Shown: in pieces, positions 11,652-20,058 of the stretch | How the letters are laid out: each line of letters starts with the position of its first letter | Position numbering within the stretch: the stretch's first letter is position 1 | Origin: Pedobacter sandarakinus | Lineage (GTDB): Bacteria; Bacteroidota; Bacteroidia; Sphingobacteriales; Sphingobacteriaceae | DNA: 64,000 bases | Assembly: GCF_026240095.1 (NCBI RefSeq) | Contig: NZ_JAPIVG010000005.1 | Span: 248,001 to 312,000 of the forward strand | Direction: 5' to 3' | Program-made: the position numbers and the translations under genes | The notes under the pieces: generated by a model | Seen by the model: only the letters and a program-made list of their open reading frames with translations | Databases searched by the model: none | Told to the model about the DNA's origin: nothing

Positions 11652-13679
11652 TTATACTAATAATCCAATACAGAGGTCGATTAATTTAATGCCAATGAAC
11701 GGAGCAACCACGCCACCTATACCATAGATAAATAGGTTTCTTCGCAGTAAAGCGGTGGCACCTATGGGTTTGTAAGCGACGCCTTTCAGGGCCAAGGGAA
11801 TTAATATTGGAATGATGATGGCATTAAAAATTACGGCAGACATGATGGCGCTTTCCGGAGAATGCAGGCCCATAATATTTAAATGTTGCAGCGCCGGAAT
11901 AGAGGCAATAAATAATGCAGGTACAATGGCGAAATACTTGGCTACATCGTTTGCGATTGAGAATGTGGTTAAGGTTCCCCTGGTAATTAATAGCTGTTTC
12001 CCAATTTCTACAATTTCAATCAATTTGGTGGGGTCATTATCTAAATCGACCATATTGCCAGCTTCTTTGGCGGCTTGCGTGCCACTGTTCATGGCCACAC
12101 CCACATCTGCCTGTGCAAGTGCAGGTGCATCATTGGTACCATCGCCCATCATGGCAACCAGTTTACCCAATGCTTGTTCGTCTTTTATGTAGTTCATTTT
12201 ATCCTCAGGCTTTGCTTCAGCGATAAAATCATCTACACCGGCTTTTTCTGCAATGTATTTGGCAGTTAACGGGTTATCTCCGGTAACCATTACGGTTTTA
12301 ACACCCATTTTACGCAGTCTTTCAAATCGTTCGCTGATGCCAGGTTTGATGATATCCTGAAGCTCAATTACGCCCAGAGCTTGTTCATTTTCGGCTACCA
12401 CCAACGGCGTGCCTCCATTGGTTGCAATTTCTTTCACCCGTGTTTGCAAATCTGTGGGGAAAACATGTCCGGCACGTTCCACCATGTTTCTTATTGAATC
12501 AAAAGCGCCTTTTCTAATCCTTCGTCCGTCGGTAGTATCCATTCCGCTGGCACGGGTTTCTGCTGTGAATTTGATAAACTGGGCGTTTGCTGGTATGGTT
12601 TGAACCTCAATGCCTTGTGCTTTGGCAAGCTCGAGTATTGATTTCCCTTCAGGGGTTTCATCAGCCAGCGAGCTCAATACACAAGCATCAATGAAAACAC
12701 TACTGTTCACATTTTCTGTCGGATAGAAATTGGTGGCTTTACGGTTGCCAATGGTAATGGTGCCGGTTTTATCCAACAACAAAACATCAATGTCTCCTGC
12801 GGTTTCTACTGCCTTACCAGATTTTGTGATTACGTTGGCCCGCAGGGCCCTGTCCATACCGGCAATGCCAATAGCCGAAAGTAGCCCTCCGATGGTTGTC
12901 GGTATTAAACATACGAACAGAGAAATCAATGCAGCAATGGTTATAGGCGTGTTGGCATAGTCTGCAAATGGCTTAAGTGTTACACATACAATGATGAACA
13001 CGAGTGTAAAACTGGCCAATAGAATGGTTAGCGCAATTTCATTAGGTGTTTTCTGGCGAGATGCACCTTCAACCAGAGCAATCATTTTATCGAGGAAGCT
13101 TTCGCCAGGGGCGGTACTAACTTTAACTTTGATTTCGTCAGACAATACTTTCGTTCCGCCGGTAACCGAAGATTTATCGCCGCCAGACTCACGGATAACG
13201 GGTGCCGACTCGCCAGTAATGGCAGATTCGTCGATAGTAGCAATACCTTCGATAATTTCGCCATCAGTTGGAATGGTGTCGCCGGCTTCACAAATGAAAA
13301 TATCGTCTTTTTGCAATTGATTTGAAGAGCGGATTTCTACCTTCCCATTCGAAAGCATTACTTTCGCCGGGGTTTCTTCACGGGTTTTTCTCAAGCTGTC
13401 GGCCTGGGCTTTACCTCGTGCTTCTGCAATGGCCTCGGCAAAATTGGCGAATAGCACTGTTAAAAAAAGGATTACGAAAATAAAGAAATTGTAAAGTGGA
13501 GCGCCTTCATCGCCATGTGTAATGGAATACACCGTTACATAGGCCATTACAAGCGTACCTATTTCTACAGTAAACATTACCGGGTTGCGAACCATTACTC
13601 TCGGATCGAGTTTTATAAACGACTGCTTTAATGCAGTTTGCACTAAGGCAGGTTCAAACAATTTATTATTGGGTTTCAT
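11652..13679 (-). CDS. kdpB: Potassium-transporting P-type ATPase subunit KdpB
   Basis: The catalytic ATPase subunit of KdpFABC has 675 residues, the normal length. Visible P-type ATPase motifs are the actuator TGES (within [11 protein letters not shown]), the phosphorylation motif DKTGTIT with D303, and the hinge motifs [10 protein letters not shown] and [21 protein letters not shown]. Several transmembrane helices flank these, including the [18 protein letters not shown] segment that couples to KdpA. There is a 101-base gap to kdpA without a terminator. No truncation or missing catalytic residue was seen. Confidence 0.97.
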   Translation of the reverse strand: MKPNNKLFEPALVQTALKQSFIKLDPRVMVRNPVMFTVEIGTLVMAYVTVYSITHGDEGAPLYNFFIFVILFLTVLFANFAEAIAEARGKAQADSLRKTREETPAKVMLSNGKVEIRSSNQLQKDDIFICEAGDTIPTDGEIIEGIATIDESAITGESAPVIRESGGDKSSVTGGTKVLSDEIKVKVSTAPGESFLDKMIALVEGASRQKTPNEIALTILLASFTLVFIIVCVTLKPFADYANTPITIAALISLFVCLIPTTIGGLLSAIGIAGMDRALRANVITKSGKAVETAGDIDVLLLDKTGTITIGNRKATNFYPTENVNSSVFIDACVLSSLADETPEGKSILELAKAQGIEVQTIPANAQFIKFTAETRASGMDTTDGRRIRKGAFDSIRNMVERAGHVFPTDLQTRVKEIATNGGTPLVVAENEQALGVIELQDIIKPGISERFERLRKMGVKTVMVTGDNPLTAKYIAEKAGVDDFIAEAKPEDKMNYIKDEQALGKLVAMMGDGTNDAPALAQADVGVAMNSGTQAAKEAGNMVDLDNDPTKLIEIVEIGKQLLITRGTLTTFSIANDVAKYFAIVPALFIASIPALQHLNIMGLHSPESAIMSAVIFNAIIIPILIPLALKGVAYKPIGATALLRRNLFIYGIGGVVAPFIGIKLIDLCIGLLV

Positions 13680-13780
13680 TTTATTTACTTTAAATTAATT
13701 TTTTGTAAAGGCTGTTTATTTTGGGAATACAAAACCGCAAAGCGCTTAATTATTTAATTCTCATGATACATTTCCAATAG

Positions 13781-15502
13781 CTATCGGCCAACCAACGTAA
13801 AATATTCTGCCAACGGACCTAAGGCAAGGGCAGGAAAATACGAGAGCGCATTCAATACCATAATCACAGCGAAAGTCATCAAGGCAAAGGTTTTAGTATC
13901 TGTTTTTAATGTTCCGGCAGATTCGGGAATAAATTTTTTGGCACCTAGTAAACCTGCAATGGCAACCGGACCAATAATTGGTAAAAACCTTCCCAGGAAA
14001 ATAATCACTCCGGTAAGTATGTTCCAGAAGGTATTATTATCGCCCAGGCCTTCAAAACCCGATCCGTTGTTGGCATTTGATGAGGTAATTTCATACAGCA
14101 TTTCAGAAAAGCCATGGAAGCCAGGGTTATTAAGCCAGTTTTTAGGTTGCACTGCCCATGCTGCATCGCCAGAATTGGTAAATACAAAGCTTGCAATTGC
14201 GGTGCCCGCTAGAATTAAAAAGGGACTTAAAAGGGTAATAATGGCGGCGATTTTGATTTCCCTTGCCTCAACTTTATGACCCAAAAATTCTGGCGTTCTG
14301 CCAACCATTAATCCAGAGATAAATACTGCAATAACGAGATAGATGAAATAATTAAGCAAACCAACGCCACAACCTCCATAAAATGCATTTATCATCATAG
14401 CCAATAATTGCCATAAACCTGTTAAGGGCATACTACTATCATGCATGCTGTTTACCGAGCCGGTAGAGATAATGGTGGTAACGGTACTCCAATAGGCAGA
14501 AGCCGCAGGTCCGAAGCGAACCTCCTTGCCTTCCATTGCCCCGGTAGTTTGCGAAATGCCGATTTTCGCCAATGCAGGGTTGCCGCTTAATTCTGATGTT
14601 AGCGACGGAATTAGTAGCATGAACATACCGATAGTCATGATGCCGAAAATTGTCCACCCTAGTTTTTTTCTGCGGATGAAATAGCCGAATGCAATAACCA
14701 TTGCCATTGGAATAATTACCTGTGCCACCAGTTCTACCATGTTGGTGAAATAGCTTGGGTTTTCAAATGGATGGGCAGAATTTACACCAAAATAGCCGCC
14801 GCCGTTTGTGCCCAGATGTTTTATAGCGATCATTTGGGCAGCAGGTCCACGCGATACGTTTACGGTATCTCCCTGCATCGTAACAAACTGGTCTTTACCC
14901 TGGTAGCTTGAGGGGGTGCCGTTGAAACTTAGTATTAAAGCCACAACAAGCGCAAGAGGAAGCAATAAACGGGTAATTGCCCGAACAAAAAATTCGAAGA
15001 AATTTCCCAAGGCAGCAGTAGTTTTATCTCTAAAAGCTTTAAACAAAACTACTGCAGCCGCAATACCTGTTGCCGCACTTACAAATTGCAGAAACATAAG
15101 TACAAATTGCTGCGAAAGGTAGCTTACCCCGGTTTCGCCCGAGTAATGCTGGAGATTACAATTCGCCACAAAACTAATGATGGTGTTAAACGCTAAATCA
15201 GGTGTCATCCCGGGGTTTCCATCAGGGTTAAGTGGTAATTTATCTTGAAACAACAACACAAAAAAGCCATATACTAACCAGATTAAATTGATGGTTAGCA
15301 AAGCTTTTAGATGCTGTTTCCAAGTCATTTGTTCTTTGATGTTAATACCCGAGAGTTTATATATGCCCTTTTCTAGTGGTATTAAGAAGTCTGTCCATAC
15401 CTTTTCGCCGGCAAAAACCTTAGATAAGTATTTACCCAGTGGTATGGCAATGATTAAGGTAAGTAGGAACGTGGCAACAATGCCAAAGAGTTCAGTGTTC
15501 AT
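13781..15502 (-). CDS. kdpA: Potassium-transporting ATPase subunit KdpA
   Basis: The K+-binding channel-like subunit, 573 residues with about ten transmembrane helices. The four pseudo-repeat selectivity-filter loops are recognisable, for example CNLQHYSGETG, TNGGGYFGVNSAHPFENP, GSVNSMHDSSMPL and TSSNANNGSGFEGL. The start lies only two bases after the kdpF stop, so the two are probably translationally coupled. Sequence and length are typical of the family. Confidence 0.97.
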   Translation of the reverse strand: MNTELFGIVATFLLTLIIAIPLGKYLSKVFAGEKVWTDFLIPLEKGIYKLSGINIKEQMTWKQHLKALLTINLIWLVYGFFVLLFQDKLPLNPDGNPGMTPDLAFNTIISFVANCNLQHYSGETGVSYLSQQFVLMFLQFVSAATGIAAAVVLFKAFRDKTTAALGNFFEFFVRAITRLLLPLALVVALILSFNGTPSSYQGKDQFVTMQGDTVNVSRGPAAQMIAIKHLGTNGGGYFGVNSAHPFENPSYFTNMVELVAQVIIPMAMVIAFGYFIRRKKLGWTIFGIMTIGMFMLLIPSLTSELSGNPALAKIGISQTTGAMEGKEVRFGPAASAYWSTVTTIISTGSVNSMHDSSMPLTGLWQLLAMMINAFYGGCGVGLLNYFIYLVIAVFISGLMVGRTPEFLGHKVEAREIKIAAIITLLSPFLILAGTAIASFVFTNSGDAAWAVQPKNWLNNPGFHGFSEMLYEITSSNANNGSGFEGLGDNNTFWNILTGVIIFLGRFLPIIGPVAIAGLLGAKKFIPESAGTLKTDTKTFALMTFAVIMVLNALSYFPALALGPLAEYFTLVGR

Positions 15503-15504
15503 TG

Positions 15505-15582
15505 TTAAAATTTTTCGGGTTTAAGCAGCACGTAAATCATGTAGATAAATACGGCTAGGGAAATAATGAATAGTGCTAACAT
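15505..15582 (-). CDS. kdpF: KdpF small membrane subunit
   Basis: A 25-residue peptide found by translating the gap before kdpA: it begins MLALFIISLAVF, is one hydrophobic helix, and ends in KPEKF, the pattern of KdpF, the small lipid-like stabiliser of the KdpABC complex. Its stop is two bases before the kdpA start and its ATG follows the upstream 26-residue peptide by four bases. It is too short for most gene callers. Confidence 0.88.
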   Translation of the reverse strand: MLALFIISLAVFIYMIYVLLKPEKF

Positions 15583-15586
15583 GGCT

Positions 15587-15667
15587 TTAGATTTTTTCGA
15601 AAAAGTCGATTGATTTGTAACTTGCCCAACAGAGCAATAGGATACTTAAAAACAAAATAACTGTCAT
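15587..15667 (-). CDS. 26-residue single-helix membrane peptide at the head of the kdp operon
   Basis: This open frame encodes a hydrophobic helix (MTVILFLSILLLCWAS) followed by a short polar/aromatic tail (YKSIDFFEKI). It stops four bases before kdpF, so peptide, kdpF and kdpA are packed like one translationally coupled unit. It resembles KdpF in size and design (one helix, charged end with Lys and Phe) but is distinct in sequence. I do not know a named family. It could be a second small subunit of the pump, or a leader peptide. Coding is supported by layout and composition only. Confidence 0.6.
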   Translation of the reverse strand: MTVILFLSILLLCWASYKSIDFFEKI

Positions 15668-15693
15668 AACTTTAATAGATTTATAAAGCCTAT

Positions 15694-15710
15694 TGCCAAC
15701 AGTAATGCCA
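15694..15710 (-). promoter_or_regulatory. Degenerate sigma-54-like promoter for kdp
   Basis: Read on the minus strand, TGGCATTACTGTTGGCA resembles the -24/-12 consensus TGGCAC-N5-TTGCA. The GG is in place at -24, but the -12 element has GG where GC is expected (or the spacing is one base long). It lies 27 bases before the first kdp peptide. The adjacent regulator is of the sigma-54 activator class, which raises its plausibility. Confidence 0.35.
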
Positions 15711-15794
15711 TTACACTGAGTGTATTATTAACCTACTGACTGTTAGCTGATTAATTGTTTATTTTCTTGTTTTGGTGATTTTTGAAGAATGGAA

Positions 15795-15834
15795 ACCTTT
15801 CCATTTTGGAAGGGTTTTTATCAGTTTGGAAGGG
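15795..15834 (-). promoter_or_regulatory. Candidate enhancer sites for the sigma-54 activator
   Basis: An imperfect palindrome at 15795-15815 (ACCTTTCCA, spacer of 3, TGGAAGGGT; one mismatch) is followed by a second copy of TTTGGAAGGG at 15825-15834. The sites lie about 85-125 bases upstream of the candidate promoter, the normal distance for enhancer binding by NtrC-type proteins. Confidence 0.4.
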
Positions 15835-15915
15835 AATAGATTCTTCCTGCGGGGATAAATAAACAGTCATGACGAACATGGCAATGCACTTTTTTGTTTG
15901 GAAAAAAGGCTTTTG

Positions 15916-15992
15916 TAGCTAAACCCGGTTGCAGCGGATACAGGCCCCAAGCCTAAGGCCTGAAGCCGTATGAGCGTAAAACGGGGCTTGCG
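15916..15992. other. Nested stem-loop element, possible structured RNA or terminator
   Basis: Nested complementary segments are visible: CCCG 15924-15927 with CGGG 15982-15985, ATAC 15938-15941 with GTAT 15968-15971, and CAGGCC 15941-15946 with GGCCTG 15957-15962. The layout recalls a recurrent intergenic element I have seen near many Bacteroidetes genes, but I cannot name it. It lies downstream of the regulator gene and could act as its terminator, since T-rich sequence follows on the minus strand. Confidence 0.4.
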
Positions 15993-16042
15993 AAAACATG
16001 AAAAACAGGTTTTGCTTTTCTAATTATAAATACCGGCAGCGA

Positions 16043-17377
16043 TTAATCGGTAATTTGATAGCTTTCTATTTTGCGGTAAAGCGTGGTGAGGCCGATACCC
16101 AAGAGCCGGGCGGTTTCAGTTTTATTGCCTTTTGTATGTGCAAGTACTTTTTTGATATGCACTTTTTCTACCTCATCGAGATTGTAGGGATCCTCTATAG
16201 GCGTATGACCCAAAAATTCTGTTGGTAGGGCAGACATGCTCATGTGGTTTCCATCGGCAAGGATAACCAGCCTTTCGATTACATTTTTAAGTTCTCTGAT
16301 GTTTCCTTTCCAGTAGTGGGTTTGGAAAGCCTTGAGAATTTCCTCATCGATTACCATCTCTGGATGATTGACTTTAACCGAAAATTCCTTTAAATAATGG
16401 TTGGCTAGCAAGGGAATGTCATTTTTTCTTTCGCGTAGGGGAGGAAGCATAATCGTGAAAACGGCTAGCCTGTAATATAAATCTGAGCGGAATTTGCCCG
16501 AGTCGGCATCGGCTTTTAGATCTTTATTTGTGGCCGCCAAGATGCGAACATTAACTTGGTTGGTACGTGTATCGCCAACTTTTATAAAGCTTTGGCTTTC
16601 TAACACACGCAGCAACTTGGCTTGCAGATCGAGGTTCATCTCGCCAATCTCATCTAAGAAAAGTGTGCCTCCATTGGCCTCTTCCAACAGGCCTTTTTTG
16701 TCTTTATTGGCGCCGGTGAAGGCGCCGGCTTTGTAGCCAAAAAGTTCACTCTCTAGCAAATCGGGACTGAAACCGCTACAGTTTAAGGCCACAAAGGGCT
16801 TCGTTGCCCGGTTACTCTCGTAATGGATAGATTGTGCAAAAACCTCTTTGCCCGTGCCTGTTTCGCCGAGCAGAAGTACGGTTGTGTCTGTAACGCTTAC
16901 TTTTTTTGCTAATGCTATGGCATCATTGAGGGTTCTTGAATTTCCTATAATGGTATCGAAACGATGTTTTCGGGCAATTTTATCTTCCAAATCAAACACT
17001 CGTTTTTGCAGGTTTGCCTTATCTATTGCTTTGTAAAGCAGGGGAATAATTTTATCGTTGTCATCGCCCTTTACCAGATAATCGAATGCACCATTTTTAA
17101 TGGCCAAAACCCCATCAGAAACGGTGCCATAAGCGGTAAGGTTAATTACCTCTACGAAAGGTTTTAAAGCTTTAATGTCTTTAACCAATGCCACGCCATT
17201 TACATCGGGCAACTTTACATCGCTTATTACAATGCTTACATCGTGGTTTTTTAAAAGCTTGAGGCCCTCTTTGCCATTTTCAGCTTGCAAAGTTTTAAAA
17301 CCTTCTAGCTCGATTATGCGAGCGAGTAAACTACTGATTTTTTTTTCGTCATCGATGATGAGGATGATCCCATTCAT
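16043..17377 (-). CDS. Sigma-54-dependent response regulator (NtrC family), likely kdp activator
   Basis: A 444-residue protein with three domains. A receiver domain (1-120) has acidic D9/D10, phospho-acceptor D53 in ISDVKLPD, and the LTAYG and LVKGD switch residues. The AAA+ sigma-54 interaction domain (about 140-375) has Walker A GETGTGKE, the sigma-54-contacting GAFTGA loop, and Walker B GGTLFLDEIGEM. A Fis-type helix-turn-helix lies at the end (TARLLGIGLTTLYRKI). It is upstream of the kdp operon and on the same strand, where an OmpR-type KdpE is normal. I infer that it activates kdp from a sigma-54 promoter in response to the neighbouring kinase; no other target lies close by. Confidence 0.9.
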   Translation of the reverse strand: MNGIILIIDDEKKISSLLARIIELEGFKTLQAENGKEGLKLLKNHDVSIVISDVKLPDVNGVALVKDIKALKPFVEVINLTAYGTVSDGVLAIKNGAFDYLVKGDDNDKIIPLLYKAIDKANLQKRVFDLEDKIARKHRFDTIIGNSRTLNDAIALAKKVSVTDTTVLLLGETGTGKEVFAQSIHYESNRATKPFVALNCSGFSPDLLESELFGYKAGAFTGANKDKKGLLEEANGGTLFLDEIGEMNLDLQAKLLRVLESQSFIKVGDTRTNQVNVRILAATNKDLKADADSGKFRSDLYYRLAVFTIMLPPLRERKNDIPLLANHYLKEFSVKVNHPEMVIDEEILKAFQTHYWKGNIRELKNVIERLVILADGNHMSMSALPTEFLGHTPIEDPYNLDEVEKVHIKKVLAHTKGNKTETARLLGIGLTTLYRKIESYQITD

Positions 17378-17456
17378 AACCCTAAATTATGCCACAATAT
17401 TAATTATTTGTTTGTACCTTTTTCGTTTCTACTGCACTAAATAAAACCTTTTTAAG

Positions 17457-17464
17457 CATATTTG
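17457..17464 (+). promoter_or_regulatory. Possible -7 element for the PIG-L gene
   Basis: CATATTTG differs from TAnnTTTG in one base and lies 20 bases before the ATG at 17484, which would give a very short leader. No clear -33 element was found. Confidence 0.25.
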
Positions 17465-17483
17465 GGTCGACAAAGCAAATTTT

Positions 17484-19952
17484 ATGTTTAAAAAGATAGC
17501 TGTATTAGTTACGATCGGTTTTTTCTCTATTGCGGCTGTGGCGCAACAAGTTCGTCCTTCAAAATCATCAGAAATTTACCGTGAATTAAAAACATTGAAA
17601 CAGATACCGAAGGTTTTATACCTTGCTGCGCACCCAGATGATGAAAATACGGGTTTGCTATCGTGGCTAATTAACGATCAGCATGTAGAAACTGCCTACT
17701 TATCATTAACCAGGGGAGACGGAGGACAGAACTTACTTGGTAACGAGCAAGGTGCTGCCTTGGGTTTGATTAGAACACACGAATTATTAGAGGCGAGAAA
17801 ATTAGATGGCGCCCAACAGTTTTTTACCCGGGCCATTGATTTTGGATTCTCTAAAAACACAACGGACACCTTTAAACAATGGGATGCTGACAGCATTACG
17901 GCAGATGTGGTTTGGGTAATTAGAAAATTTCGCCCTGATGTGATTATTTGTCGTTTTCCACCAACAGCCGCCGCCGGACATGGGCAGCATGCCGCTTCTG
18001 CCGTGGTTGCAGAAAAGGCATTTAAGCTCGCCGGAGATAAAAGCGCCTTCCCCAATCAACTTAAGTATGTGGATGTTTGGCAACCTAAGCGCCTGGTGTG
18101 GAACACTTTTAGGTTCGGAGGAACCAATACAACATCAGAAAGCCAGTTTAAGGTAAACGTTGGGCAATACGATGCGCAATTGGGCATGGGTTATGGGGAA
18201 TTGGCAGGATTGAGTAGAAGTTTACACAAAAGCCAGGGTGCAGGCACGCAATCTGTTGCTGGTATGCGAACGGAGTATTTTACACCTGTATTGGGCGAAC
18301 CTGCTAAGCGAAGCCTTTTTGATGGTTTAAACCTTAGCTGGAGCGATAAAGGCGTGGGCGATTTAGATGAATTAGTTGATATTGTGTTGTTGTCTTTCGA
18401 TTATAACCAACCTGCTAAAAGCTTACATGGTTTATTAATGCTAAGAAAGAAAATTGGAGAAATAAACGATGCAAATTTAAGAAAGGAAAAGCTTGCAGCC
18501 ATAGATCGGATTATTTTAAGTGCAGCAGGATTTATGGGTGAGATTGTTACCAACCAGGCTGAGGCTGTTGCAGGCAATGGGTACAATTTCAGATTGAATT
18601 TAATTGCCAGGGCAGACACTCCCGTAATTTTAGAAAGCGTAAATTGGATAAACCAAACTGATAATTTATTGCAACAGTTACCAAACGATTCTTTATTTAC
18701 CCTTGAACGAAAAATTATACTGCCTGCAAATAGCGCTGTTAGCGAACCTTATTGGTTGGCTAAGCCGCCAAAAAATGCCGCAACTTTTAGTGTAGCAAAT
18801 GATACCCTAATTGGTATGCCTGAAGTGCCACCGGCACTAAATGTTGTTGTTGGGTTGAAGATAGCTGGCGAGAAATTTACAGTCAACCTACCTCTATCTT
18901 ACAAAAAATTAGATCCGGTAAAAGGCGATGTTGTAGAAGCATTGCGGATTGTACCCCCTTTAGATGTAGCTTTTGCAGACCCTGTGTATTTTGCAAAAGA
19001 AAAGGAGAGTTTAGTTATTGCTGTACGTTTTAGGGCAAACAAAAATATTAACGATGGAAAAGTCGCATTCAAAATTGGCGATCAGGTTATTGGTAGTTTT
19101 GGAAACATAAATTTATCTGCGAATACCATCACTACGAAATCGTTTACCATTCCGGCTGATGATTTAAAGAAAATTAAGCAAAGTCAGAACAAACTTGAGG
19201 CAGTGGTAACCGCAGAAGGCGGAAGGTATAGCACCGGGCAGAAGTTAATCCAATACCCGCACTTACCCACCTTACAATATTTTGAACCCGCTACGGCTTG
19301 GTTACTTAAAGACGATGTGAAAGTACTGGCCACCAAGATTGGCTATATCGAAGGTGCTGGTGATGTAATTCCTGCTTTTTTAAGGCAGGCAGGTTTGCAG
19401 GTTGATGTATTAACTGAGGCAGATATTTTAAATGCCAGCAAACTGGCCACTTATGATGCAATTGTAACAGGTGTACGGGTAATCAATACAGAGAAAAGAA
19501 TCAAAAACTGGCAAGTTGCCTTACGGAATTATGTAGAAAATGGTGGTACAATGGTGATGCAGTACAACACCACACAAGATATGGCCTTACAGGATTTTGG
19601 CATTTATCCGCTTTCAATTTCGGGCAAGCGGGTAACCGAAGAAAATGCAGAAGCAAGGTTGATCGATCCGAAACACAAGCTTTTAAATTATCCTAACAAA
19701 ATAACTGCAGCAGATTTTAAAGGATGGGTGCAGGAGCGAGGTGCCTATTTTCCAGATAAATGGGATGAGCATTATGAGCCGCTCTTTGAGATGAACGACA
19801 CCGGTGAAGAACCATTGAAGGGTGCTACACTCTATGCCAAATTCGGTAAAGGGAACTTTATTTATTCTCCACTTGCTTTCTTCAGGCAATTTCCTGCGGG
19901 AAATGTTGGTGCAGCCAGGTTATTTTTCAATTTTATATCGGCAGGAAAATAA
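17484..19952 (+). CDS. Secreted PIG-L family deacetylase
   Basis: An 822-residue exported protein with a signal peptide ending near AVAQQ. The PIG-L/LmbE metal-dependent N-deacetylase domain occupies about residues 40-290. It contains the zinc-binding AHPDDE motif (H50, D52, D53, E54) and a downstream HGQHAASA histidine pair. A long C-terminal extension of beta-sandwich character and a class-I-glutaminase-amidotransferase-like alpha/beta segment near 610-800 (LATYDAIVTGVRVIN, YVENGGTMVMQYN) follow. Such long PIG-L proteins are typical of Bacteroidetes; PIG-L enzymes remove acetyl groups from GlcNAc-type substrates, but the substrate here is unknown. It is followed at once by a 34-residue peptide gene and a symporter gene, so deacetylation may precede uptake of the product. 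Confidence 0.9.
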   Translation: MFKKIAVLVTIGFFSIAAVAQQVRPSKSSEIYRELKTLKQIPKVLYLAAHPDDENTGLLSWLINDQHVETAYLSLTRGDGGQNLLGNEQGAALGLIRTHELLEARKLDGAQQFFTRAIDFGFSKNTTDTFKQWDADSITADVVWVIRKFRPDVIICRFPPTAAAGHGQHAASAVVAEKAFKLAGDKSAFPNQLKYVDVWQPKRLVWNTFRFGGTNTTSESQFKVNVGQYDAQLGMGYGELAGLSRSLHKSQGAGTQSVAGMRTEYFTPVLGEPAKRSLFDGLNLSWSDKGVGDLDELVDIVLLSFDYNQPAKSLHGLLMLRKKIGEINDANLRKEKLAAIDRIILSAAGFMGEIVTNQAEAVAGNGYNFRLNLIARADTPVILESVNWINQTDNLLQQLPNDSLFTLERKIILPANSAVSEPYWLAKPPKNAATFSVANDTLIGMPEVPPALNVVVGLKIAGEKFTVNLPLSYKKLDPVKGDVVEALRIVPPLDVAFADPVYFAKEKESLVIAVRFRANKNINDGKVAFKIGDQVIGSFGNINLSANTITTKSFTIPADDLKKIKQSQNKLEAVVTAEGGRYSTGQKLIQYPHLPTLQYFEPATAWLLKDDVKVLATKIGYIEGAGDVIPAFLRQAGLQVDVLTEADILNASKLATYDAIVTGVRVINTEKRIKNWQVALRNYVENGGTMVMQYNTTQDMALQDFGIYPLSISGKRVTEENAEARLIDPKHKLLNYPNKITAADFKGWVQERGAYFPDKWDEHYEPLFEMNDTGEEPLKGATLYAKFGKGNFIYSPLAFFRQFPAGNVGAARLFFNFISAGK

Positions 19953-19953
19953 T

Positions 19954-20058
19954 ATGAAAAATCAGCTAAAAAATTGGAATACCTGGTACCTCCTGTTGAC
20001 TGCGGCATTGGTGTTTCAAATTTTTCTGTACTACCTCTTTACTAAAATTTGGGCATGA
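19954..20058 (+). CDS. 34-residue single-helix membrane protein linked to the symporter
   Basis: The frame starts one base after the PIG-L stop codon and ends in an ATGA overlap with the symporter start, the classic sign of translational coupling. It has a polar N-terminus (MKNQLKNWNTW) and then one aromatic-rich transmembrane helix (YLLLTAALVFQIFLYYLF). It may be an accessory subunit of the symporter, like the small membrane proteins (YhdT, DUF485) that precede PanF and ActP in other bacteria; that comparison is by architecture, not by sequence. Confidence 0.78.
   Translation: MKNQLKNWNTWYLLLTAALVFQIFLYYLFTKIWA

Larger units (their letters stand above)
15668..16042 (-). other. kdp operon control region
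   Basis: These 375 bases lie between the regulator gene and the first kdp peptide, both on the minus strand. They hold, in the direction of transcription, a possible structured element (15916-15992), repeated GGAAGGG-type sites (15795-15834) and a degenerate sigma-54-like promoter (15694-15710). I found no convincing gene here. Confidence 0.5.

Noticed and set aside
15998-16228. 76-codon plus-strand frame overlapping the end of the sigma-54 activator gene
   Set aside because: Antisense to the conserved Fis-type helix-turn-helix; no independent support.
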